From JAYRWN01 sp041917975 (GTDB lineage Bacteria > Bacteroidota > Bacteroidia > Chitinophagales > Saprospiraceae), in the NCBI GenBank assembly GCA_041917975.1, contig JAYRWN010000092.1, positions 1 through 6,789 of the forward strand: DNA of 6,789 nt, given 5' to 3'. Shown in pieces: positions 1 to 6,789 of this stretch; position 1 is the stretch's first letter, and every line of letters starts with the position of its first letter. The notes beneath the pieces are model-generated. The model was not told where the DNA came from. It worked only from the letters and a program-made list of their open reading frames with translations, and ran no database searches. The translations under genes and the position numbers were made by a program.

Positions 1-1878
1 GACATCATAACAGGATAAAGAATCTAATCCTGTAAATTTGATGGGTTCGAGATTGGTCGCGTCTGCGGCCGTGCAGCCTTGAATGGTATCGTTAACCGGA
101 CAAATGACGTTTGCTGCAGTAAAGGGTTTGCTATTGACTACGGTAATTTTCTGAGTTGCCGTATCCCTGGTATTATCCCTGGTATTGATAGCGATATATC
201 TGATGGTGATCATACCTAGTCCACAGACACCTAACGTATTCTGAATAGTGTCCCGATTAATGCGTAAATCAGGGCCACACACGTTCATCACGGTAGGCTG
301 GTCAAAAACCACCGGTTGATTACAACTGATGGTTTTTTCGGCTGGTGTAACCACGATATCGGGACGTGTACTTTCTCCCCCAACTACGGTAACCCGGAAG
401 CGGCAGGTACTGGTATTACCTGCTAAGTCCGTGGCTTTAACGGTCAACCAAACTACTCTGGCATCTTCACAACAAAACTGTACACAGGAATCGTAGCGGA
501 GGTCATCTGTACTGCTGAGGCCACATACATCATTATCCCTTTTGATCATCAGAGTGTAAGGACCACAATTATCGGTTGCCTCAATATTTGTAAAGTCTTC
601 CAGACAATATTCGATGATCCGTTCGGACGGTAAAGTCACTGTAATATCCGCGCAATTAATAATCGGCGGGTCTTTATCCACCACATGCACTCTGGTGGTG
701 TCATAAGTCACATTACCACATGGATCCGTTACCGTATAACGCACCATGTGATCCCCTTTACGCAAGCTGATTTTTTGACCCAGATCGATAAGGTGCATAT
801 TGTTCACGATGGCTGAAATGGTCACATTACTGCCATGGCAGGCGTCTTCTACTCTCCGCGGAGCCATGAGCATGTAGGTGCCAAATACACTTCCTCTATC
901 GGTACTGATGGTCACATCAGGTATGGCATCTACCACTGGAGGCCGGTTATCGATGATTTGAATAGTTTGTGCGCGCTCAATGACTAACCAGGTGCATAAA
1001 TCGGTGAGTTTCCAGGTGCGCCAGAGGATGTAGCTGTTGCCACACGTTTTTTTGATCTGGTCTTTATAATCTACCAAAATGCCACAAAGTTGATCAAATG
1101 GTTTACTGTCAATGGTGGGGACCCCTGTATATGCTGGATTGGTGTTAGCTGCCGGGCAGTCATAAGCCACATCTGCTGGAATCACGACACTTGAGATATT
1201 GGGACGGGATATATAAATCGTTTGCGTACATTCATCAGAGTTTCCCCATTGGTCAGCAACCTTCCACGTTCTGGTCACGGTAATGGCACGACTCAATTCA
1301 GCACAATTTTTATTGATCACCCGGCTGTCTGAATACGTGATGGTTAAGGCGGATTCCGGCGTACAATTATCGCTAGCTGTGGGTTTAGCTACTGCCTCAA
1401 GGTCATCCAAACAATATAAGGTGAGGGGATTCGGGCAATCTATATTTGGAGCCATAACATCTTTCACATAGACCCAACCATAACATTCTTCCCGAGTCAC
1501 CTGATGCCGTAAATAATACACGTATTTTTTACCGGCGTAGGCACAGTTTACACGGTTAGTGCCTTGATTGCGCAGTTCCAGGAAGTAATCGGAGGGCTTT
1601 GTCGGCGGCGAGCCGAGGGCATCAACCAAATTAATCATTCCAGTACCGGATGCATCAAGTTCTACAGTGACAGTATTACACGGCAGAGCCATGGATACAT
1701 AACTGCTGTAATAATACCCGCTGGTGCCCAATAAGGTATGGTCAGCGGCTGCCTTCAGCGCAAGGCTTGTGGTCAGAGTCAGAAACAACATGCCCAACAT
1801 CCTGGTAAAGAATGTAAAGTTGCAGCATTGGCTGGGGGGTCTAAAATCGGTTCGCGTCGTTGCCATTTGAATCAACAT
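1..1878 (-). CDS. HYR/Ig-like repeat secreted protein, 3' end outside window
   Basis: The reading frame is open without a stop from 1878 to the window edge (626 codons) and continues beyond it, so the C-terminus is not seen. An in-frame stop at 1900-1902 limits the start. Candidate ATGs lie at 1878, 1866, 1800 and 1791, and I chose the longest. Residues 27-45 form a hydrophobic Sec-type signal segment ending near AAA; with the 1878 start the n-region would be unusually long, so 1866 or 1800 may be the true start. The mature part is a chain of Cys-rich beta-sandwich units. DNRPP (about 310) and DKDPP (about 401) mark unit boundaries, RTWK occurs near 203 and 287, DNC turns near 170 and 436, and an F-C-C motif at 468-470. 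The strand ending in CGNVTYDTTRVHVVDKDPP fits the end of a HYR domain. By family, the protein should act outside the cell, probably as an adhesin or surface-structure component. A T9SS sorting domain is expected past the window but is not seen. It follows gene 1922-5851 by 43 nt and is probably cotranscribed with it. Confidence 0.9.
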   Translation of the reverse strand, partial: MLIQMATTRTDFRPPSQCCNFTFFTRMLGMLFLTLTTSLALKAAADHTLLGTSGYYYSSYVSMALPCNTVTVELDASGTGMINLVDALGSPPTKPSDYFLELRNQGTNRVNCAYAGKKYVYYLRHQVTREECYGWVYVKDVMAPNIDCPNPLTLYCLDDLEAVAKPTASDNCTPESALTITYSDSRVINKNCAELSRAITVTRTWKVADQWGNSDECTQTIYISRPNISSVVIPADVAYDCPAANTNPAYTGVPTIDSKPFDQLCGILVDYKDQIKKTCGNSYILWRTWKLTDLCTWLVIERAQTIQIIDNRPPVVDAIPDVTISTDRGSVFGTYMLMAPRRVEDACHGSNVTISAIVNNMHLIDLGQKISLRKGDHMVRYTVTDPCGNVTYDTTRVHVVDKDPPIINCADITVTLPSERIIEYCLEDFTNIEATDNCGPYTLMIKRDNDVCGLSSTDDLRYDSCVQFCCEDARVVWLTVKATDLAGNTSTCRFRVTVVGGESTRPDIVVTPAEKTISCNQPVVFDQPTVMNVCGPDLRINRDTIQNTLGVCGLGMITIRYIAINTRDNTRDTATQKITVVNSKPFTAANVICPVNDTIQGCTAADATNLEPIKFTGLDSLSCYDV

Positions 1879-1921
1879 TTTAATTTGAATTATTATGAAT
1901 TATTAGATCGTTATATTTCTT
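1879..1921 (-). promoter_or_regulatory. Short AT-rich intercistronic gap
   Basis: Only 43 nt separate the stop of the upstream gene (TAA at 1922-1924) from the first possible ATG of the next (1878). The gap is almost entirely A and T. It contains no hairpin followed by a T-run and no purine-rich ribosome-binding site. AT-rich leaders without Shine-Dalgarno sequences are usual in Bacteroidota. The arrangement suggests readthrough and a two-gene operon, although an internal promoter cannot be excluded. Confidence 0.5.
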
Positions 1922-4900
1922 TTATCTGGAAAGTATCATCTTGCCATAGAGCATCCGTCCACCGCTTTGTACAGTATATACATAGGTTCCGTTTGCACCC
2001 AAATCATCATGTTTGACTGAATATTCATTATACCCTTTTGCACCGTCCAACTGGCGGCTCAGCGCTTGGCGACCATCCAGAGCATAGACTTGGATACGAA
2101 TTGGGCCAGTTTCAGACAGTTCGTAACGGAGGGTAGTAACCTGAGAGAAAGGATTAGGTACATTAGGCAATAATCGCAAGGCTTGTTCAGATGCATTGGT
2201 CTGGAAATAGTCCAGGACTATTTGTTTGGTTTCTTGCTGATGATAGAGCTCTGGTTGCAACGGAGAGGTAAGGCTAAAGAGATCTCTCGTAGAGACAACT
2301 TTTTCCGGAATAACACGGAATACCAATAGGTTTTGCGAATGATCAACTCTTATCCCGTTTCCGCTGGCATAGCTTACCAATACGCGTCCTTGCCCGACAT
2401 GGCGGTGATTGACGAAGTCGCTGGACAACCATGCTTCTGACTTGACAGATTGCACACTTACCAGGTCACGATTCCAGATCAACCCGAATTGGAAGCCATA
2501 GATATCTGCACCTGGGGCCAGAGCTACTGGTATGTCATACACTTGACCGGGCTGCAACATTTGGTCAGCAATCAACAATTGATGTTCAGCTACCTGACGT
2601 TTTTCCAAGTCCTGCACATAACCAACCACCACACTTTGATTAACATCTCCTTTTTTGATACCTGTAAAATCTACTTTCATGGTATTGTTCAAGTCTCTGA
2701 CTTGATAGGTGGAGGGCAAGGTTTCTTTCCATGGGTTTAAAGGTTCAGGAAACTTATAATTCCGATCCACGAAGACCCAACTCTGGTTATCCTTGAAGTT
2801 TTGCTGATAGTTGAGCAGGACTTTCCGCAGTTCAACCACATCGTTTGAATTGACCAGTCCATTGCGGTCCACATCGGCTGCCAATAGCTGGAACGGCGAT
2901 TCAAAGGTTTGTACGCCCAGGATATGTTTGGTGATGAGCACAATGTCCAGGGTGGTTATTCCATTCAAAGGATCCGAACCCTTCAAGGGTTGCACCTCAT
3001 AGTCTGAATGCATAATGGCTTTGTCATACTTATATCGGCCGTACAGGTCGGTAATGAGTGGGGTTACCCGGTCGCCCTGAATGATCTGTACACTCACCTC
3101 ATCTACCCCTTTACCTGTTTCTGTTCTCACCAAGCCGGAAATATCTGGACGCTGCTCATTGTTATTAACCAGGTTATTTGGGCAGTTGACGGCATTGTCC
3201 TGCAGGTCCAGGGTGACGGTGGCGAAGTTAAAATTGCCACTGGCATCCCAGACATAAATTGTATCGACAATTAGCCCTACATCTTCACAATCGTAGGTCC
3301 GTAAACTGTCATTCATATCCTCTGAATAGGAGTATTTCAATTGATGAGCCGGAGTACAGTTGTCAAAACTGGCTTCATTATAGAATCTGGCCGGTACGGT
3401 TAACATTCCGGTGGTGTCATTTACCGGCATGAGAGAAGCGATCAAGGCTTCGTAGACCGGTGTGGGTGGTTTGGCATCCACCAGCTCCAGCATAAAGGTC
3501 GTATCGTTAAAATTTCCACAGCGGTCTTCTACCACTAAACGTACGGAATGGATACCGACCGGATAAGAGCCACTGATGTTATTTCCCAGCCCTTGTGCAT
3601 TAACAGAGCCATCTTTATGGTAATCGACGTAATACCGCCAGAGCAGTTTATTATCCGGTGTACAGTCATCAGCATTAAACGGATCAATGGTTAGATTGAC
3701 CGGATTGCACATGCTGTCGGTACTGGAAAAACGCAAATCTTCAATGCCGGTGAAAACCGGAGGAATGGAGTCTTTAATTTTGATGACCTGGACATGCTGG
3801 AAGATGCCCTGGGGTGGGTGAACATCCCCCTTATAATTACACCAATCCAAAACTTTCCAGGTGCGTAAGATTTTGGCACAAGCTCCGGTAATGTATTGAA
3901 AGGGCTCATCCGAATAAGTCATTCCGACCAAACCGCAGCCTTGTTTTAACAAGATCGGGGCTCCGGTAACAGAGGTATCCGTCGGAGCGGCACATCCGTA
4001 CAAGGTAGTGTCTGCCGGCCATATGATGTCACCTGGTAATAAAACTATTGCATTTACTTTGATAACCTGGGTACAGGAATCGCGATTACCGGAAGGATCA
4101 ATGGCCACATAGTCCCGGTAGATGTACCCCACTTTACAATCGTTAAGGGCATATCTAGTACGGATGATGGTATCCGCCAAACCGCAATTATCGGTAATCG
4201 TCGGAAAAGTCAGACCGGTCAAATTAAATAGATCATCCGTACAGTTCATTTGTACCGTATCCGGGCATACTAACACCGGAGGCGCTTTATCCAGGACCAC
4301 CACCGAAGCCATACAAATACTAAAGTGCGAGGCGATCGCCGGGCTGATTAACCCAGGTACATAGGCACCTTGGAATACACCCAGCTGCACCATGACCGGC
4401 GCTCCCACGTCGCTACAACAAAATCTGATGTTATCTCCCCACCAGTTATTAGGATTACCGGGGATCTGGCATGCCGCGGATGCCGTCATGCGTCTTACTT
4501 TAAAGAAGATGGGTCCACCGCAGACGTCGTAACTGCCATCATCAAAATGCGTCGCAGTTAAAGTAGCTTCACTTTGGCCGGCATTAAATTGGATGGATAC
4601 AGGATTAGCCCGACATAAAGCCACCGGTGGTACGGTGTCAATAACTGTCAATACCAGCGTATCCAGCTTGATATTACCACCCGGTCCATTACAGCCATCC
4701 CAGGCCCGGTATTCGATATAATGTATGCCGGGTACGAGGCCAGCAATAATTCTGGAGCCATTGGCGAGTATTATTGGTGGGGCAATAGTTCCGCCACCCA
4801 TAACCCATTGAATGGTCAATTGAATATTACCCGGGGCGGTACAATTATCAGTTAATGTGGAAGGTAATGGAAATTGCACGGTAGCACTGCACACATTGGG

Positions 4901-5851
4901 GTCGACATTCCTTACCATAGCTTTAGTTATGATCATGGTAGGGCGGGTTGTATCTTTAACCTCGATGTATTGGGTGTCTTTACGAGATGTTAAGGTACAA
5001 TCATCAAGAACTTCCCAGATACGCCGTATTTTATAGTGCTGTGGGCAAGTCATCGGAAAGATCTCGTTAGTGTAAAATGCCCACAAGTTGCATCCTTGAA
5101 CGTTTAATATAGGAACGCCCATGACATTTGGTCGACCCAGATTGGCAATTGTGGTGTCTGCAGGTGGTTGTCCACAAGAAATCATGGTGTCATTGGGAAA
5201 AGTGACTGCCATCAGGTCCACTTTTTCCAAACATATGGTGTCCTGGAAGATAGTCACATTGTTGCTACCATCGGTTATTTGCCAAACGCGGTCAACCCGA
5301 CCGGTTAAAGTTCCCTGACAAGGCGTATAATGGGTTAGTGTAGAGGTTTGTAAAACAATCGCCACCGGCAGGTCACAATCCAGCACATTAGCGGATGTAA
5401 CCATTGGGTACATGTTAGTGGGTGTTATACATGGTACCGAATCTTTAGTTTGTAAGGTAACTATAGGATCAATCGTATCCCTAACCTGTAAAATCCCGCG
5501 GCAGGTGTCATTAGGATTACCGAAAACCAGTTTATAACTCAGGTTCGGACCCAGATGTGAAGAATCTACCAAGTTGCTTGCCAATACAGATCCGTTTGGC
5601 AAATAAATTGTAAATGAGGTAGGCGCATTGCCATTACAATTCAAGAATGGAGGGTTAACCGTAAAGTCAGTCAGCACGATCTGATAATCGCACATGCTGG
5701 CCGGACTTTCCAGGTATACAACTTTGGTTGGGCAAAAGGTGGACTGAGGATTACATTGTCCATAAGCGTGTACACCCCACAAAAAGGCAAGTGGAGTAAG
5801 TAAACATATAAGCAGGTTTTTCGAAATGTAGGTTCTTTTGTTCATTATCAT
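1922..5851 (-). CDS. T9SS-exported HYR/Ig-like repeat protein with dockerin-like and cohesin-like domains
   Basis: This is a complete 1309-residue secreted protein. A signal peptide covers residues 1-32 (basic NKR, then a hydrophobic stretch, cleavage near HAYGQ). ATG at 5845 gives the more usual n-region and may be the real start instead of 5851. Residues 33-890 are Cys-rich HYR/Ig-like units with boundaries DTIDP (125), DTTRP (300), DTVPP (405), DKAPP (521), DSIPP (694) and DAKPP (792), R-[VIT]-W strands at 188, 277 and 663, and DNC/DDC turns at 335, 554, 729 and 830. Residues 902-955 resemble a carboxypeptidase regulatory-like fold. Residues 958-1013 carry two dockerin-like helices, the second with the calcium-loop pattern DVDRNGLVNSND, and GDVNQS follows at 1068-1073. 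Residues 1090-1216 resemble a cohesin-like beta-sandwich (DIPVAL, IYGFQFGL). Residues 1225-1309 form a T9SS type A sorting domain (PNPFS, LRYEL, YALDGR, YVYTV, GKMILSR). Known of the family: T9SS cleaves this domain on export to the surface or medium. An adhesive or structural role is inferred; no enzymatic domain is visible. Confidence 0.95.
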   Translation of the reverse strand: MIMNKRTYISKNLLICLLTPLAFLWGVHAYGQCNPQSTFCPTKVVYLESPASMCDYQIVLTDFTVNPPFLNCNGNAPTSFTIYLPNGSVLASNLVDSSHLGPNLSYKLVFGNPNDTCRGILQVRDTIDPIVTLQTKDSVPCITPTNMYPMVTSANVLDCDLPVAIVLQTSTLTHYTPCQGTLTGRVDRVWQITDGSNNVTIFQDTICLEKVDLMAVTFPNDTMISCGQPPADTTIANLGRPNVMGVPILNVQGCNLWAFYTNEIFPMTCPQHYKIRRIWEVLDDCTLTSRKDTQYIEVKDTTRPTMIITKAMVRNVDPNVCSATVQFPLPSTLTDNCTAPGNIQLTIQWVMGGGTIAPPIILANGSRIIAGLVPGIHYIEYRAWDGCNGPGGNIKLDTLVLTVIDTVPPVALCRANPVSIQFNAGQSEATLTATHFDDGSYDVCGGPIFFKVRRMTASAACQIPGNPNNWWGDNIRFCCSDVGAPVMVQLGVFQGAYVPGLISPAIASHFSICMASVVVLDKAPPVLVCPDTVQMNCTDDLFNLTGLTFPTITDNCGLADTIIRTRYALNDCKVGYIYRDYVAIDPSGNRDSCTQVIKVNAIVLLPGDIIWPADTTLYGCAAPTDTSVTGAPILLKQGCGLVGMTYSDEPFQYITGACAKILRTWKVLDWCNYKGDVHPPQGIFQHVQVIKIKDSIPPVFTGIEDLRFSSTDSMCNPVNLTIDPFNADDCTPDNKLLWRYYVDYHKDGSVNAQGLGNNISGSYPVGIHSVRLVVEDRCGNFNDTTFMLELVDAKPPTPVYEALIASLMPVNDTTGMLTVPARFYNEASFDNCTPAHQLKYSYSEDMNDSLRTYDCEDVGLIVDTIYVWDASGNFNFATVTLDLQDNAVNCPNNLVNNNEQRPDISGLVRTETGKGVDEVSVQIIQGDRVTPLITDLYGRYKYDKAIMHSDYEVQPLKGSDPLNGITTLDIVLITKHILGVQTFESPFQLLAADVDRNGLVNSNDVVELRKVLLNYQQNFKDNQSWVFVDRNYKFPEPLNPWKETLPSTYQVRDLNNTMKVDFTGIKKGDVNQSVVVGYVQDLEKRQVAEHQLLIADQMLQPGQVYDIPVALAPGADIYGFQFGLIWNRDLVSVQSVKSEAWLSSDFVNHRHVGQGRVLVSYASGNGIRVDHSQNLLVFRVIPEKVVSTRDLFSLTSPLQPELYHQQETKQIVLDYFQTNASEQALRLLPNVPNPFSQVTTLRYELSETGPIRIQVYALDGRQALSRQLDGAKGYNEYSVKHDDLGANGTYVYTVQSGGRMLYGKMILSR

Positions 5852-5875
5852 CGGTTTAAAGACAGAAAAATGACC

Positions 5876-5899
5876 TGTATCCTCTTCATAGAGGACACA
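5876..5899 (-). promoter_or_regulatory. Stem-loop in 5' leader of the 1309-residue protein gene
   Basis: On the minus strand the transcript would fold as a 10-bp stem (TGTGTCCTCT against AGAGGATACA, one G-U pair, the rest Watson-Crick) with the 4-nt loop ATGA. It ends 24 nt before the ATG at 5851. No T-run follows, so it is not an intrinsic terminator. It could be a leader hairpin that affects translation or mRNA stability, or an operator-like inverted repeat. The pairing is seen directly; any function is inference. Confidence 0.45.
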
Positions 5900-6037
5900 C
5901 GTAGATCTTAATCTCAGGTATTTACTGTTTTTAAACCTTTGGGAAGGCGGGATGATCTTATTAAAAAATAATGGTATTCGTATTATTTTTTATAATAACA
6001 CAATACGCATCACAAAAATATGTAATGTGTTATAATA

Positions 6038-6063
6038 AAAAATACCCTGCTCGTGGTATTTTT
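6038..6063 (-). terminator. Rho-independent terminator after the decayed gene
   Basis: AAAAATACC at 6038-6046 pairs perfectly with GGTATTTTT at 6055-6063, giving a 9-bp stem and an 8-nt loop. Read on the minus strand the 3' arm runs into six consecutive T (ending at 6037) and then more AT-rich sequence, the pattern of an intrinsic terminator. It lies about 90 nt beyond the last stop of the broken gene at 6155. The stem has only three G-C pairs, so strength is moderate. Confidence 0.6.
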
Positions 6064-6154
6064 ACAAGTGTGATTTGTTATATAATTATTATCTGTAATA
6101 TGTATGGAATTAATATTATTCGGTTTATAAAATTATCTCCACCACCTCCTTGCT

Positions 6155-6672
6155 TTAAAGATGTAACCGTTGATTCAACAGTTGGGTGACTTTGTAAGGT
6201 AAACCAGGTAATTTATAGTCAGGGCTGGTATAAGGCAGGACCAGATGTTCTAATTTTCGATCACTTCATATCTGACATCACTCAATAAGTTCATATCGTC
6301 GTCGGATACCCGAATGGTCATGGCAAAAGTAACTATTACACTATTATCAAACTCGCGGTCACCACGCACATGATGTCCTCAGGGAATGTTCGGACACAAA
6401 AAATACCGGCCATTAATACGTGATCCCGGAAATTCGGCCCGGCCTCCATCCGTATAGTGTAATATAAAAGGAGCCAGCTCCACGATGGGGTTTTATACCC
6501 AGCCGCTGCCATTGAACGGACACTTGGACCGGTGTCAAAAAATCGTCGAATCTAGGTCGGCGTACCAGGATGATCAGGTAATTCAAACCCCTGTATTCGC
6601 CTGCCGGTAGTTGGAGTGTAGGCCGGTTGGATGATGTCCAGTAAATTAAAAAAGGATGCCTGTTTATGGACA
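6155..6672 (-). pseudogene. Decayed minus-strand gene, product not recognised
   Basis: Protein-like sequence runs along the minus strand but in changing frames. From about 6660 to 6490 one frame reads LQLPAGEYRGLNYLII and then RRPRFDDFLTPVQVSVQWQR. Near 6484-6490 (the CCCC run) the sense moves to a second frame, reading VELAPFILHYTDGGRAEF and then NGRYFLCPNIP. This frame is cut by TGA at about 6379-6381, resumes as GHHVRGDREFDNSVIV and continues to TAG at 6250-6252. There the first frame takes over again (EHLVLPYTSPDYKLPG) and ends at TAA 6155-6157. The two shifts compensate (+1, then -1). No start codon suits the 5' end, which abuts the terminator at 6679-6710, so the gene is probably also truncated. 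I do not recognise the family. The alternating hydrophobic pattern suggests beta structure. Assembly errors could produce the same picture, although the two long neighbouring genes are intact. The boundaries are approximate. Confidence 0.5.
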
Positions 6673-6678
6673 GGACAT

Positions 6679-6710
6679 AAAAAAGGCCGCCCAAATGGAC
6701 AGCCTTTTTT
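6679..6710 (-). terminator. Strong rho-independent terminator
   Basis: AAAAAAGGC at 6679-6687 and GCCTTTTTT at 6702-6710 are perfect reverse complements around a 14-nt loop. Because both arms carry A/T runs the site could work in both directions. It lies about 31 nt beyond the TGA at 6742-6744 of the gene entering from the right, so ending that minus-strand transcript is its likely role. Confidence 0.8.
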
Positions 6711-6741
6711 GTTTCTATTTTTAAGGACCTAAAAGTAATTA

Positions 6742-6789
6742 TCAATCGATTTTAAGAATTTTTCCACTGATGCGGCCTTCTTCGGTAGC
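6742..6789 (-). CDS. C-terminal end of a gene, probably a T9SS cargo protein
   Basis: The window edge opens in a minus-strand frame that reads ATEEGRISGKILKID and stops at TGA 6742-6744. The rest of the gene lies outside the window. The ending, a glycine- and basic-residue-rich strand followed by GKIL-K-I, resembles the last beta-strand of T9SS type A sorting domains; the neighbouring 1309-residue protein ends similarly with GKMILSR. A strong terminator about 31 nt downstream supports this as a true gene end. Only 15 residues are visible, so the family assignment is tentative. Confidence 0.55.
   Translation of the reverse strand, partial: ATEEGRISGKILKID

Larger units (their letters stand above)
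5852..6154. other. AT-rich intergenic and leader region
   Basis: This roughly 300-nt stretch holds no credible gene. From about 5960 to 6130 it is strikingly AT-rich compared with the flanking coding DNA. It contains the hairpin terminator at 6038-6063, a stem-loop at 5876-5899 close to the downstream start, and an 8-bp inverted repeat (GGTTTAAA at 5853-5860 with TTTAAACC at 5930-5937). ATAACACA at 5995-6002 pairs with TGTGTTAT at 6026-6033. A promoter for the gene starting at 5851 must lie here, unless transcription reads through the terminator, but I see no full match to the Bacteroidota -33/-7 consensus. Confidence 0.6.

Noticed and set aside
1283..5318. Numerous 60-96 codon frames on the plus strand and in other minus frames
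   Set aside because: All lie inside the two long minus-strand genes, whose frames show signal peptides, domain repeats and a sorting domain. The short frames show none of these and are shadows.
1922..5851. Possible gliding-motility adhesin of the SprB type
   Set aside because: The C-terminus is a T9SS type A domain with PNPF and GKMILSR, not the type B domain of SprB-like proteins, and the repeats are HYR/Ig-like of mixed types. A specific link to gliding cannot be supported.
6013..6020. TATTTTTG on the minus strand, matching the Bacteroidota -7 pattern TAnnTTTG
   Set aside because: No TTG-type -33 element lies at the expected distance, and the surrounding DNA is so AT-rich that chance matches are likely. 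It would also imply a leader of roughly 150 nt.
6142..6150. AGGAGGTGG on the minus strand, resembling a perfect Shine-Dalgarno site
   Set aside because: No start codon at a suitable distance opens a reading frame, and Bacteroidota rarely use such sites. It is probably chance sequence after the broken gene's stop.
5971..6189. 72-codon plus-strand frame rich in I, Y and F
   Set aside because: The composition simply reflects AT-rich intergenic DNA. It overlaps the terminator hairpin and the end of the decayed gene and has no ribosome-binding site or homology that I recognise.
6413..6745. Single-frame 110-codon minus-strand reading frame beginning with TTG
   Set aside because: It starts inside the end of the preceding gene, runs straight through the terminator at 6679-6710, and its last 25 or so residues look less protein-like than the neighbouring frame. 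Only its middle part (about 6490-6660) is kept, as a piece of the decayed gene.

Overview
The window looks like part of a Bacteroidota chromosome, most likely the Saprospiraceae or a related lineage. That placement is an inference from protein architecture: very long secreted proteins made of HYR/Ig-like beta-sandwich repeats, a dockerin-like and cohesin-like segment, a type IX secretion system (T9SS) type A C-terminal sorting domain, AT-rich leaders and no Shine-Dalgarno sites at the gene starts. All recognisable coding sequence is on the minus strand, so the window reads from right to left.

Layout in transcription order. (1) 6742-6789: the last 15 codons of a gene entering from the right. 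Its C-terminus resembles the end of a T9SS sorting domain, and a strong rho-independent terminator follows at 6679-6710. (2) About 6155-6672: a broken minus-strand gene whose protein-like sequence switches frame twice and contains an in-frame TGA. It is followed by a second hairpin terminator at 6038-6063. (3) 5852-6154: an AT-rich intergenic region holding that terminator and, close to the next gene, a 10-bp stem-loop in the presumed 5' leader. (4) 1922-5851: an intact gene for a 1309-residue secreted multidomain protein. (5) 1-1878: after a 43-nt gap with no terminator, a second related gene, whose first 626 codons are present and whose 3' end lies outside the window.

Genes 4 and 5 share repeat types (DxxPP boundaries, RTWK-type strands, DNC turns and an F-C-C motif), so they are probably diverged tandem paralogues transcribed together. 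Both are expected to be exported by Sec, and at least the larger one is then carried across the outer membrane by T9SS and released or anchored at the cell surface. The likely role is adhesive or structural. No catalytic domain is visible in either. I see no CRISPR array, tRNA, rRNA, insertion sequence or defence system. The least ordinary parts are the decayed gene between two terminators and the tandem pair of giant surface proteins.
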